64,000 nucleotides of DNA from Desemzia sp045528445 (GTDB lineage Bacteria > Bacillota > Bacilli > Lactobacillales > Carnobacteriaceae), in contig NZ_JBGQQU010000007.1 of NCBI RefSeq assembly GCF_045528445.1, positions 31,990 through 95,989 on the forward strand. The letters run 5' to 3'. Position numbers and translations under genes: made by a program. Positions 7,639 to 16,921 of this stretch are shown here, in pieces. Every line of letters begins with the position of its first letter. Within the stretch, counting starts at the first letter, position 1. The notes under the pieces are model-generated. The model was not told the origin of the DNA. It ran no database searches and worked only from the letters and a program-made list of their open reading frames with translations.

Positions 7639-8043
7639 AATTAAATAAACCTATTTACAGTATAGGTATAAGCCATTATGTTCCATTCAATCTACGTTCA
7701 GTCCTGTCATTTTGTCCATATCAAATAAACTGAAATTTCTTCGTTTTTTCTATGAACAACACACTATTGATCTGAATTAAGATTGAATAATACGCATCGG
7801 CCTGCACCTGTACCTTTCTTAGTTTTTCTACGCCTTTATTTTAGCAAGTTCCTTAGAGAGATACAAGTATTTATAGTCAAGTGCTCAATCACCGCATCAA
7901 CACTGATTGAAAATGTGTTTCCATTCATTTTAAAAGCCTTTCATCCTCATCTGTTTCTTGCAGTGGTGGTTTTTCTTGCATTAAACTGATACAATAATCA
8001 CTAAAATGATGAATTATTTATCTAACATTAAGGTGGGACATAC
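7639..8043. other. Divergent intergenic region between the ABC-F gene and proB
   Basis: No protein-coding gene is seen. The minus strand shows TATACC/TATACT hexamers and a short ACCTAT/ATAGGT hairpin just before the ABC-F leader. The plus strand shows TACAAT (7990-7995) as a possible -10 for proB without a convincing -35. I looked for a T-box (conserved AGGGTGG region) upstream of proB and did not see one. Confidence 0.4.
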
Positions 8044-8859
8044 TTGAATACATTAGCTAGACAAAAAGTTGCTAACAGTAAACGTATTATCATTAAAGTG
8101 GGTACGAGCACTTTAATGTATTCGAATGGGAGTGTCAATTTGCAGCGCATTGAACGATTAGCGTTTGTACTGACTGACTTGCAAAACAGAGGAAAAGACA
8201 TTATTCTGGTTTCATCTGGCGCAATTGGTGTAGGCATGGATCTGCTTAATTTATCTACACGGCCTGCAACGATACCCGAACAACAAGCTGTAGCTGCTAT
8301 CGGCCAAAGTCAACTCATGAATTTATACAGCAAATTCTTTCTGAGTTACGGTCAAATCATTGGGCAAATTTTAATGACCCGAGATATTGTAGACTTTCCT
8401 GAAAGCCGTGTAAATGCCTCAAACACATTTGAACAATTGCTGAAAACTGGTGTCATCCCTATTGTGAACGAGAATGACTCGGTCTCTGTAGAAGAGCTGG
8501 ATCACTTGACTAAATTTGGCGATAACGACCAATTGTCTGCGATCGTTGCAGAAATAACAAATGCCGATCTATTGATCATGCTGACAGACGTCGCTGGCTT
8601 TTACGATAAAAATCCCAATACGCATCAAGATGCTGTCTTATTTTCTGAAATTTATAACATTACAGACGCCCACTACCAACAATCCGGTGGTCAAGGTTCA
8701 CGATTTGGAACAGGCGGTATGATTACAAAACTAAAAGCTGCAGAACACATGCTCAAGCATCAATCACAAATGGTCTTAACAAACGGAAAAGTACCGGACA
8801 CGATTTTCGATATTGTGGTCGGTAAAGAAATAGGTACTTTATTCACTCCTAAAGATTAA
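8044..8859 (+). CDS. proB: Glutamate 5-kinase
   Basis: First step of proline synthesis: phosphorylates glutamate to gamma-glutamyl phosphate using ATP. 271 residues, the amino-acid-kinase domain only, without the C-terminal PUA domain found in E. coli ProB. Motifs IIIKVGTSTLM, LVSSGAIGVGMD, VNENDSVSVEEL, FGDNDQLSAIVA and GTGGMITKLKAA are intact. The start is TTG at 8044 behind AAGGTGGGA. First gene of an operon with proA (18-nt gap) and an FAD oxidoreductase; proC is 45 kb away. Confidence 0.95.
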   Translation: MNTLARQKVANSKRIIIKVGTSTLMYSNGSVNLQRIERLAFVLTDLQNRGKDIILVSSGAIGVGMDLLNLSTRPATIPEQQAVAAIGQSQLMNLYSKFFLSYGQIIGQILMTRDIVDFPESRVNASNTFEQLLKTGVIPIVNENDSVSVEELDHLTKFGDNDQLSAIVAEITNADLLIMLTDVAGFYDKNPNTHQDAVLFSEIYNITDAHYQQSGGQGSRFGTGGMITKLKAAEHMLKHQSQMVLTNGKVPDTIFDIVVGKEIGTLFTPKD

Positions 8860-8877
8860 CTAGAAAGGAAGTTTACT

Positions 8878-10122
8878 ATGGAAAGTTTAACTCAGTTAGG
8901 CAAACAGGCTAAAAAAGCTTCGCGCAAATTAGCCCAAACTTCTGCTCAAGAGAAAAACCAAGCTCTTAAGATCATGAGTGAAATGATCGTGGAGCATCAA
9001 CAAGATATTCTGTCAGCGAATCAACAAGATTTAGCGGCTGCCGAAAGCAACGGTATTAAGGGAACGATGCTGGACCGCCTGACATTGAATGAAGAACGCG
9101 TCATCGCAATGGCAGAAGGCATCAAACAGGTAGCAATCCTTCCAGATCCAATAGGAACCGTTCACTCTATGCGTACACTGGACAACGGTTTGACTATCGG
9201 CCGTCAGAGTGTACCTCTGGGCGTCATTGGAATCATCTATGAATCCCGTCCAAATGTTACAACAGATGCTGGGGTATTGTGTTTTAAATCTGGTAACGCC
9301 GTTATTTTGCGCGGTGGTAAAGAAGCTATCCACACCAATAAAGCAATTATCACTGTTTTACAAAAAGCGCTTAGCCAGACGAACTTCCCGCAACAATCGA
9401 TCCAATTGGTTGAAGATACATCTCGAGCTTCTTCTACAGGATTGATGACACTGACAGATTATTTAGATGTTTTGATTCCTCGAGGCGGAGCCGGTTTGAT
9501 CAAAGCGGTTGTAGAAAATGCTACCGTACCCGTAATTGAAACAGGTGTCGGCAATTGCCACGTGTACATTGATAAAGATGCGCAACTTGAAATGGCCAAA
9601 GACATTATCGTCAATGCTAAATGCTCGCGCCCATCCGTATGCAACGCGGCTGAAACACTTTTGATCCATGAAGATGTGGCTGCTGCTTTCTTACCGGAAA
9701 TTGAAACAGCTTTGTCTGAGTACAATGTGGAACTGCGTGTTGATGAAAAAGCTGGCGCTATTTTGTCCAAATCGGTTCCTGCAACTGAAGAAGATTGGGA
9801 AACAGAATTCTTGGATTACATTTTAGCGGTCAAAGTGGTTTCAAATCTGGAAGAAGCGATTGAACACATCGATCGTTACAGTACGGGACATTCCGAAGCC
9901 ATCGTGACAGATGATTATGCATCTAGTCAGCAATTCCTTCGTGAAGTCGATTCAGCTGCGGTTTACGTCAATGCTTCTACTCGCTTTACAGATGGATTTG
10001 AATTCGGATTCGGAGCAGAAATTGGCATCAGTACTCAAAAAATCCACGCTCGTGGACCAATGGGACTGCCGGAATTAACTTCTTACAAAACCATTGTCTA
10101 TGGGAATGGTCAAATACGATGA
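8878..10122 (+). CDS. proA: Glutamate-5-semialdehyde dehydrogenase (gamma-glutamyl phosphate reductase)
   Basis: Reduces gamma-glutamyl phosphate with NADPH to glutamate-5-semialdehyde, which cyclises to pyrroline-5-carboxylate. 414 residues, full length. Family motifs: PLGVIGIIYESRPNVT, LRGGKEAIHTN, IPRGGAGLI, and the catalytic-cysteine region NAKCSRPSVCNA. AGAAAGGAAG precedes the ATG. Its stop codon overlaps the next gene's start (ATGA), indicating translational coupling to the oxidoreductase. Confidence 0.97.
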   Translation: MESLTQLGKQAKKASRKLAQTSAQEKNQALKIMSEMIVEHQQDILSANQQDLAAAESNGIKGTMLDRLTLNEERVIAMAEGIKQVAILPDPIGTVHSMRTLDNGLTIGRQSVPLGVIGIIYESRPNVTTDAGVLCFKSGNAVILRGGKEAIHTNKAIITVLQKALSQTNFPQQSIQLVEDTSRASSTGLMTLTDYLDVLIPRGGAGLIKAVVENATVPVIETGVGNCHVYIDKDAQLEMAKDIIVNAKCSRPSVCNAAETLLIHEDVAAAFLPEIETALSEYNVELRVDEKAGAILSKSVPATEEDWETEFLDYILAVKVVSNLEEAIEHIDRYSTGHSEAIVTDDYASSQQFLREVDSAAVYVNASTRFTDGFEFGFGAEIGISTQKIHARGPMGLPELTSYKTIVYGNGQIR

Positions 10123-11249
10123 GTGAAAAAGTGAAGATTGCTGTTGTAGGCGGGGGGGTCGTGGGCTCCACAACAGCTTTTTACCTCAGCCAACAATCGC
10201 AATATGACGTAACCCTTTATGATAGCGGGACAGGTCAAGCTACATCAGCTGCAGCGGGGATTATTTGCCCGTGGTTGTCACAACGTCGGAATAAACAGTG
10301 GTACCAGTTAGCCGCTAGTGGTGCGGCCTTTTACCCTCAATTGATGCAGGATTTAGGCGAAGACCCCGCTCGTTCGGATATTTACCGTCAAGTCGGGACA
10401 TTGGTGTTCAAAAAAACGCCTAAACTTTTAGCTAAACTAGAAAAGATTGCGGTAAAACGACGCGAAGATGCACCTGCTATTGGAGAGTTAGCCATCTTGT
10501 CTCCTGAAGAAATCACAGAAAAGATGCCGCTTCTTGATGTTGAAGAGCATGCTCTGTTTGCATCAGGCGGTGCTAAAGTGGATGGTGCTTTGTTGACCAG
10601 TAAATTAAAAGAACAAGCTCAGAAAAACGGTGCTGTCGTTATCAATGATGCTATAGAACTTTCTGTAGCAGATACTGCAGAACAACGGTACTCCCTAAAA
10701 TCCGAAACTAATGAGCAGACATTTGATAAAGTCGTTTTGACGGTCGGTGCTTGGCTGCCGAAATTGCTTGAACCACTTGGATACTCGGTGGATATACGTC
10801 CTCAAAAAGGCCAATTGGTCGAATTGCATTTGGATGCAAAAACAGACGATTGGCCGGTGGTTATGCCGGATGGGGAAAAAGACATCATTCCATTTGCCAA
10901 CGGAAAAGTGATTGTCGGTGCGACTCATGAAAATGATCAAGGTTATGATTTAGAGCCGACTAAACAACAATTGCGTGTGATGCTGGACGAAGCCATTGAA
11001 ATGGCTCCTCAGCTAGCTGTTGCAGATATCAAAGGGATTCGTGTGGGTACGCGTGCTTATACTTCCGACTTTGCGCCATTTTTCGGAGAAGTTTTTGATG
11101 CTCCTGGATTGTATGCTGCTAGCGGGTTAGGTTCGTCAGGACTGACCAGTGGCCCAATGATTGCGAAAATTTTGGTACAGCTCATTAATGGAGAGGTTAC
11201 AGATTTGCCTGTGGGAGACTATCCGATTGAAAACTACATTAAAAAATAA
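10119..11249 (+). CDS. FAD-dependent amino-acid oxidase/dehydrogenase (DAO family)
   Basis: A 376-residue DAO-type flavoprotein. N-terminal dinucleotide fold VVGGGVVGSTTAFYLS, then the conserved TSAAAGIICPW region. The C-terminal FAD motif is GLYAASGLGSSGLTSGP. The family includes D-amino-acid dehydrogenases, glycine oxidase and sarcosine oxidase. Overlap with proA by 4 nt makes it the third gene of the proBA operon. A role in proline or related imino-acid redox chemistry is a context inference only. No signal peptide is seen. Confidence 0.8.
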   Translation: MSEKVKIAVVGGGVVGSTTAFYLSQQSQYDVTLYDSGTGQATSAAAGIICPWLSQRRNKQWYQLAASGAAFYPQLMQDLGEDPARSDIYRQVGTLVFKKTPKLLAKLEKIAVKRREDAPAIGELAILSPEEITEKMPLLDVEEHALFASGGAKVDGALLTSKLKEQAQKNGAVVINDAIELSVADTAEQRYSLKSETNEQTFDKVVLTVGAWLPKLLEPLGYSVDIRPQKGQLVELHLDAKTDDWPVVMPDGEKDIIPFANGKVIVGATHENDQGYDLEPTKQQLRVMLDEAIEMAPQLAVADIKGIRVGTRAYTSDFAPFFGEVFDAPGLYAASGLGSSGLTSGPMIAKILVQLINGEVTDLPVGDYPIENYIKK

Positions 11250-11268
11250 CAAAATTGGTTATTACCTA

Positions 11269-11329
11269 AACACCCTAATTAGCGTTCCTCGATGTATCAT
11301 GAGCGCTAGATAGGGTGTTTTTGTTTTTT
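11269..11329 (+). terminator. Intrinsic terminator of the proBA operon
   Basis: AACACCCTA and TAGCG pair with CGCTA and TAGGGTGTT around a long loop, followed by a T-rich tail. Confidence 0.85.
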
Positions 11330-11391
11330 ATGATTTTCGCTTCGCTTATAAAAAGAAAGTTCCTTTAGAGAGTCTTTTACTTAACATTCTA

Positions 11392-11640
11392 CGTTGTTTT
11401 TTTAGTCAAAATATGAGCTAAAGGGGTTCTAGCTCATATTCTACTCAGATTTTTGCTGTCAATCGTTAAGCAGACTGGTTCTAGTTTATAATCTAATCGG
11501 TTTTTTGAGGTCTATTGTTAAGTAGACTGGCTATAGCTCACATTTACTCGGATTTTTAAAACCAATTGCGAACTAGACGGCCTCCAGCTCACATTTGCTG
11601 TAACTTTTCAGAATGGTTTGTTAGCTAGACAGCCGAGTAC
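11392..11640. repeat. Degenerate tandem repeat array, units of 50-53 bp
   Basis: Four or five diverged units start near 11426, 11478, 11530 and 11580. Each carries AGCTCACATTT-like, CTCGGATTTTT-like and AATTG.GAA.TAGAC-like blocks. The unit resembles that of the 52-bp array at 34404-34625. The stretch 11330-11700 holds no supported gene. Confidence 0.6.
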
Positions 11641-11701
11641 ACGAGCTACCAAGAGAAAATTTGTAATAAGCTTTTTTTAAAACCCCTTAAATAACTAGAT
11701 A

Positions 11702-11743
11702 TGAAAAAAGTGCCTATCAAAATTCACAGACACTCTTTTTTCT
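11702..11743 (-). terminator. Intrinsic terminator of the metallophosphoesterase gene
   Basis: On the minus strand AGTGTCT pairs with AGGCACT (one G-U) around a 12-nt loop and is followed by a T6 tail. Confidence 0.75.
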
Positions 11744-11750
11744 TCTATTA

Positions 11751-13313
11751 CTATCCTTCACCATTCATGACTTTAAAATTATCATTCACCGTTGCATCAA
11801 TCACAGGATTCTTTTTGATGTACTCGCCAATCAGTTCGCTCATGTCCGTGGTTACTTCACGCACGATTTTCGAAGCATCAAACATCATGTAATCTCCCCC
11901 GCCAACTGCGCGGTATTGATTGGTGACCACTTCTAACGGCTCATCCTCAGAAATGGGTTTGCCATCTTGGGCCAACTCTACAATACGCGAGCCGATGGGT
12001 TTACTGACATCAATCGTGTACTCAACCCCTTCATACATATCATAATTGTAATGTTGCGGCTTCGGATCCATGAAATCGGGATTTACTCCGATTGAACCAT
12101 CGCTTTCCAAAGCAAAATATCCTGCAGATTGCTCCAATGCCGCTTTCAAATCAGCACCAGTAATGGCTAAAACAGCTAGTGTATTGGGGTAAATGTAATT
12201 GGTCACAATATCTCGGGTGGTAATCGTGTTGCCAAATCCAGTCCCCAGATTGTTAAACAAAGCTGTCCCCGAAATACTCGTTCCCGTAGCGTGCATTTGT
12301 ACTTTTTGAATCAGTTCAATATACGGGTGTTCTTTGACGCGGACTTGATGAGGGTCAGTGATGTGCATGTCGCCCTTTACCACTCCGACTGTCTGGTCTA
12401 GCCAGTCTTCCACTTCGTTGTGCAGTGGCTCAAAATGTTGTTTCAATTCGGAATCACACTCAACTTCTGCTACTGAAATCAAACTCGGCACCATCGACAC
12501 AACCACATATCCATCAGCCTTTTGCTCTAATTGCACAACAACCTTTCCCACATAACTGCCTTTATCACTCGGTTGGATAACCGCAACTCCGTTCACGTTT
12601 TCTGCAATTACCCGGTGTTGATGCCCGGTCAATAAGACATCAATCCCGTCCACTTCACTGAGCAATTGGTACCCTTCATTCTCACCCGTCAATACTTCTG
12701 TCGGCTCGCCCGTTTTTAAATCCCGTTCAAATCCTCCATGATAACTGACTACCACAATATCAGCTTCTTCTCGCAATAAAGGGACGATTTCTTTAGCACA
12801 CTCTACAGCAGATTGGAAATGCAGTCCTGCGTAGTGATTCGGATGCTCCCATTGCGAAATGTATTGCGTCGTCAATCCTAGAAAGCCGATTTTCACGCCT
12901 TCTTTTTCAAATACGCCATATCCTTTGCCAAAAGCTGGTTCATTTTGTACATTCAAAATATTGGCTGACATCACCGGAAAATCAGCTGCTGCGATGCCTT
13001 TTTTCAAATACTCCAGCCCATAGTTAAAACTGTGATTGCCCAAGACTCCTACATCATATTTCATCGCGTTCAATGCTTGCATCAATTCTGCAGGAGTTTT
13101 TCGCTGTTTAGCCAAGTAGTAACTTAAAGAAGAACCTTGGATGTAATCTCCATTTTCCACTGTAAATACAGGCCCCTTGGCTTTTTTACGTTCTTCTTTA
13201 AAGACCGTTGCGGCTTTTAAAATACCAAACGGTTCGTCCATGTTTCTTTTTTGATAAGTAGTCGGAAATAAATAACCGTGCAAGTCACTCGTTTCTAGAA
13301 TCGTCAATTCCAT
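11751..13313 (-). CDS. Bifunctional metallophosphatase / 5'-nucleotidase family protein (YunD/UshA-like)
   Basis: About 520 residues with an N-terminal calcineurin-like phosphoesterase domain (TSDLHGYLFP, ENGDYIQGS, GNHSFNYG, SYHGG, LTGHQHR metal ligands) and a C-terminal 5'-nucleotidase domain (FNNLGTGFGNTI, NQYRAVGGGDYMMF). Relatives hydrolyse nucleotides, cyclic 2',3'-nucleotides or UDP-sugars. No signal peptide is evident, so it is probably cytoplasmic. The ATG at 13313 follows GGAG by 9 nt; in-frame ATGs at 13328 and 13322 are alternatives. It follows the ABC importer operon in the same direction, separated by a weak hairpin at 13355-13387. Confidence 0.85.
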   Translation of the reverse strand: MELTILETSDLHGYLFPTTYQKRNMDEPFGILKAATVFKEERKKAKGPVFTVENGDYIQGSSLSYYLAKQRKTPAELMQALNAMKYDVGVLGNHSFNYGLEYLKKGIAAADFPVMSANILNVQNEPAFGKGYGVFEKEGVKIGFLGLTTQYISQWEHPNHYAGLHFQSAVECAKEIVPLLREEADIVVVSYHGGFERDLKTGEPTEVLTGENEGYQLLSEVDGIDVLLTGHQHRVIAENVNGVAVIQPSDKGSYVGKVVVQLEQKADGYVVVSMVPSLISVAEVECDSELKQHFEPLHNEVEDWLDQTVGVVKGDMHITDPHQVRVKEHPYIELIQKVQMHATGTSISGTALFNNLGTGFGNTITTRDIVTNYIYPNTLAVLAITGADLKAALEQSAGYFALESDGSIGVNPDFMDPKPQHYNYDMYEGVEYTIDVSKPIGSRIVELAQDGKPISEDEPLEVVTNQYRAVGGGDYMMFDASKIVREVTTDMSELIGEYIKKNPVIDATVNDNFKVMNGEG

Positions 13314-13402
13314 TTGCGTCATCTCCATCTCTTAATATGATTGATTTTAACACAGAAAACCATTTAGCTGTTATCGCCAAATGGTTTCCTGATGCATTAT
13401 GG

Positions 13403-14710
13403 TTAGTCCTGTTCAATTTCACTCGCAGAATAAACTACTCCTTTTTCTGCTAATAAAGAAGGCACTCCTTCTGCAATAAATCTTCGGTGCATTTTTTCTG
13501 GTTCAAATGTATGCCAAGGTATTGTGTGTTTGGCGTGCACTTTTTGGGCAATACCGATCAAGTCTCCTTGAGCCGCATGTCCACTGGTGCTAAATGGCAG
13601 AAACTCAAACTGATTGGCAGCTAATTTGTCCAATAAAACGGCATAGTTGTTGTCGTAATCACCAAGGGGTTCGCCATTGCTGTGAGCATAAATACCTTTA
13701 TCAAATGCCGATACTGCCTCTATATTTTTAAAGCTGTTTTGCAACACATACTGTTCCGGATGTTGCTGCACTTCGGCTAAAGAAATCCACTTTGTACCAG
13801 ACTGTTCTTGAAGATCCGTTGCTGATTCCGTCAAGACTGTCCATGTTTCATTTGGATAGAAAGTGTTCATTAACTGAGCATAAGATTCCTCAAACACAAA
13901 GGTGCGACCGCATTCTTCTGTTGCTAGAGAAACATTTCGTAATCGATCCACATTCCGAATATACGGATTGTAAAAGATGATTTGATCGATTGTGGATTGG
14001 AGCAATTGCTTCCAGTTTTCTACTAACCCTTTTTCTGAATCGAAACCAGATTCTTTTGAACTTTCAAAACTAAACGTGGTCCCTTCCAGCAACAATACAT
14101 CAGGATGCCACTCTGCAGCCTCTTGCACCCATTTTTCAACGCGTTCCGGATAATACCCTGTCAAACGCACGTCGCCTGAATGAATTAATTTCAATCCTGG
14201 CGCTTCAATAAAAAAGGCGCAAGCTCCTATCGTATCGTGATCGGTCAATTTAGGTTGGACTTGAATATCACCAATCTGAATTTTTTCGTCATCGCTAAAA
14301 GTAATGCGTTCCACATGACTCTTATCTTCTTCTCCTACTGCTACTAATGTCTGGTACAATTTGTCTGTTTCTTCTGAAAGATAAACTTTCGTTGTAGCGG
14401 GCAAGTATTTCAATAATCCCATGTGATCCAAATGCAAGTGAGAAATAAAAATTGCTGTTTCCAGTGAACTGTCTTCAATTGAAGACAGTTTTATCGTTTG
14501 AAATGCTGAAGTATCATATAATTCAGGAATAGCAGGCATAAAACCATGTTTGATCAAATATTCCATTTCACTAAGCCCATCGGTATTTTCAATCCCTTTT
14601 CCAATACCCGTTAGTCCAAAATCACAGATAACTCGCGCTGTTTCTGTCTGTATTTCAACAATATTTCCGCCAATTGTATTCAGACCATTCCAAATCTGAA
14701 ATGTCGTCAT
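13403..14710 (-). CDS. MBL-fold metallohydrolase
   Basis: A 435-residue metallo-beta-lactamase-fold protein with the zinc motif HLHLDH (within SHLHLDHMGLL), the histidine HSGDVRLTG, and a late histidine block (STSGHAAQGDLIGIA, IPWHTFEPEKM) resembling the ribonuclease J / beta-CASP-like branch. The substrate is unknown. It lies 10 bp downstream of the solute-binding lipoprotein gene, so it is probably co-transcribed with the Ugp-type importer and may process the imported molecule (inference). Confidence 0.75.
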   Translation of the reverse strand: MTTFQIWNGLNTIGGNIVEIQTETARVICDFGLTGIGKGIENTDGLSEMEYLIKHGFMPAIPELYDTSAFQTIKLSSIEDSSLETAIFISHLHLDHMGLLKYLPATTKVYLSEETDKLYQTLVAVGEEDKSHVERITFSDDEKIQIGDIQVQPKLTDHDTIGACAFFIEAPGLKLIHSGDVRLTGYYPERVEKWVQEAAEWHPDVLLLEGTTFSFESSKESGFDSEKGLVENWKQLLQSTIDQIIFYNPYIRNVDRLRNVSLATEECGRTFVFEESYAQLMNTFYPNETWTVLTESATDLQEQSGTKWISLAEVQQHPEQYVLQNSFKNIEAVSAFDKGIYAHSNGEPLGDYDNNYAVLLDKLAANQFEFLPFSTSGHAAQGDLIGIAQKVHAKHTIPWHTFEPEKMHRRFIAEGVPSLLAEKGVVYSASEIEQD

Positions 14711-14720
14711 TCAATCGCTC

Positions 14721-16043
14721 CTATTTGTTTTCGTCTAATAGTGCTTGAGTAGATTCTTCTAGTTGAGTCAATGATACTTGAATATCTGTATCATTTACCA
14801 ATACACCATCTAGCGTTTCCAATAGATTATTGCGGTATTCTCCAGAACCTACAAATGAAGGAGAAGACATCCCATATTCTAATTCTAAGTTAGCTGCTTG
14901 TGCACGAGGGTTTTCTTCTAAATATGTTTTGTATTCTTCCACTTCTAATGCTGAACGGCGAATTGGCACATAACCCGTTTCAATTGCCCATGTAGCTGTA
15001 TTTTCAGGTTCTAATAAGAAAGCCATGAAAGCAATCGCAGCTTGTTGTTCTTCTTCTGTTGCAGATGAGAATACGCCTAAGTCATTTCCTGCAAATAAAG
15101 TCAATTGAGTATCGTTGTAAGCAGGAAGTTCAGCTGTGCTCCAGTTGATGCCATTTTCTTCAGCAACAGGAACTACGTGAGCTAAACCAGCACTTGAACC
15201 AATGTATAGAGCACTCTCTCCGCGGCCAAATGGACCAGAGAAGAATCCATCTTCACCTGCTGTACGAGCATATCCTTGATCAATCAAGTCCATTAAAAGT
15301 GTTAAAGCTTCGACACTTTCTTCGCCGCCGATATCAGTAGTCAACGTTTCGCCATTGATAAATTCTGCATCGTTTTGACGAGCCAATGTTTCGTACTCCA
15401 TTTCATATGAATTTTCAAGACCAAGAGCTACCGCATCGTCTCCAGCAGCTACCATTTGTTCTCCTAGAGCGGATACTTCTTCCCAAGTTGTTGGGACTTC
15501 AACGCCATATTCGTCTAGAATATCTTGATTGAAATACATTACCCGAGTTGATTTGGAGAAAGGCATGGCATATAGTTCTTCATTGTATGTTGAACTGCTT
15601 AAGAATCCTTCATAAATATCGTCCATCGCTTCTTGAGTAAAGCCAGTGTCGCTAACAAGTATATCTGTTAAAGGAACCAATAAATTGTTGTCCGCTAAAT
15701 CTGGAACATCCCCTGGAGTCAATTGAGCCATTGTTGGTAAATCGCCAGAAACGCCAGATGCCATGATTTTTTGTTGCAGTGTATCGTAATCGCCTTGGTT
15801 TTGTTCTTCAACCACGTATTGATCTTGTGATTCATTAAACGCATCCGTCAATTTCGTGATGGTTTCTTGGTGAGGTCCATTCATCGCATGCCAAAACGTG
15901 ATTTCAACAGTTTCGCCTGTTGCATCTGCTGAACTGTTTTCTTCCGTTGTTGCCGTTTCCCCTTCACCAGCTCCACAAGCTCCCAATACAAACGCACTCA
16001 TTAATGTAACTGCTCCTGCCAACAACTTTTTAGACTTTTTCAT
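14721..16043 (-). CDS. ABC transporter sugar/glycerol-phosphate-type solute-binding lipoprotein
   Basis: A 440-residue extracellular family-1 solute-binding protein. Lipobox VLGAC places the lipidated cysteine at residue 23. An acidic linker precedes the binding domain (ITFWHAMNGPHQETI, a UgpB-like start). It works with the two permeases and ATPase encoded just upstream on the same strand. UgpB-like proteins bind sn-glycerol-3-phosphate or glycerophosphodiesters, but this clade also contains sugar binders, so the ligand is open. AGGGAGAG precedes the ATG. Confidence 0.85.
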   Translation of the reverse strand: MKKSKKLLAGAVTLMSAFVLGACGAGEGETATTEENSSADATGETVEITFWHAMNGPHQETITKLTDAFNESQDQYVVEEQNQGDYDTLQQKIMASGVSGDLPTMAQLTPGDVPDLADNNLLVPLTDILVSDTGFTQEAMDDIYEGFLSSSTYNEELYAMPFSKSTRVMYFNQDILDEYGVEVPTTWEEVSALGEQMVAAGDDAVALGLENSYEMEYETLARQNDAEFINGETLTTDIGGEESVEALTLLMDLIDQGYARTAGEDGFFSGPFGRGESALYIGSSAGLAHVVPVAEENGINWSTAELPAYNDTQLTLFAGNDLGVFSSATEEEQQAAIAFMAFLLEPENTATWAIETGYVPIRRSALEVEEYKTYLEENPRAQAANLELEYGMSSPSFVGSGEYRNNLLETLDGVLVNDTDIQVSLTQLEESTQALLDENK

Positions 16044-16083
16044 TTCTTCTTTCTCTCCCTTATATGTATATTTTTTTGGGCTT

Positions 16084-16905
16084 TTACCCTTTTAACCCAC
16101 TCTTAGATATCCCAGCAATAATCTGTTTTTGAAGAAAAACATAAATGATGACCATTGGGATAATAACGATTGTTGAAGCCGCCATTAACAGCTCAAAGCG
16201 TGTTCCTGCTTCGGTTGTGAAAGCTTGCAATCCAACAGGTAATGTCCGAAGCTCGGTGTCATTGGTCACAATCAACGGCCACATAAATGAATTCCAGCTG
16301 CCGATAATTTTTAAAATCGCAATCGCTACAATTGAAGATTTTCCTAAAGGCACCATGATGGACCATAAAAAACGGAAGTCACTGGAGCCATCCACTTTTG
16401 CAGCGTAATACAACTCATTCGGTACGCCTTGAAAAGTCTGACGTAATGCAAACACAGAAAAGATACTTGCCAGCCAAGGAACAATCAGTGCGGCATACGT
16501 GTTGATCAAATCAAATCGGGACAAGGTTACAAAGTTCGGAATAATCAACAATTCTCCCGGCACCATCATAGTCGCAATTAAAATCGTAAAGAGGATATTT
16601 TTTCCATAAAACTCCATCTTCGCAAAAGCAAAGGCCGCTAAAATCGTCGTGATCAGTTCACCGGCTGTCGAAAGCACCGTCACCAAAACACTGTTTAAGA
16701 AATACCGTCCAAAGGGTGCTGCGTTCCAAGCCTCAATATAATTTTCAAATTTAGGCTCATCCGGAATCCATACTGGCGGCATCTGCATCGTTTCGCCGGC
16801 AGATTTGATAGACGTTGACAACATCCATACAAAAGGAATCAACATCGTAATGGCACCAAGCGTTAGTAAAATATATAAAATGGATTTTTGTACTTTTTCA
16901 CTCAT
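16084..16905 (-). CDS. Carbohydrate ABC transporter permease (UgpE/MalG-like)
   Basis: 273 residues, six predicted membrane segments. The EAA-loop equivalent (NELYYAAKVDGSSDFRFLW) is positioned to contact the ATPase. Forms the inner-membrane channel with the adjacent permease. AAGGAATTG lies before the ATG. The gene lies 16 bp after the upstream permease gene. Confidence 0.9.
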   Translation of the reverse strand: MSEKVQKSILYILLTLGAITMLIPFVWMLSTSIKSAGETMQMPPVWIPDEPKFENYIEAWNAAPFGRYFLNSVLVTVLSTAGELITTILAAFAFAKMEFYGKNILFTILIATMMVPGELLIIPNFVTLSRFDLINTYAALIVPWLASIFSVFALRQTFQGVPNELYYAAKVDGSSDFRFLWSIMVPLGKSSIVAIAILKIIGSWNSFMWPLIVTNDTELRTLPVGLQAFTTEAGTRFELLMAASTIVIIPMVIIYVFLQKQIIAGISKSGLKG

Positions 16906-16921
16906 TTAGCCAATTCCTTTC

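Noticed and set aside
7740..8040. T-box or proline riboswitch upstream of proB
   Set aside because: No AGGGTGG-type T-box sequence and no terminator/antiterminator pair could be found.
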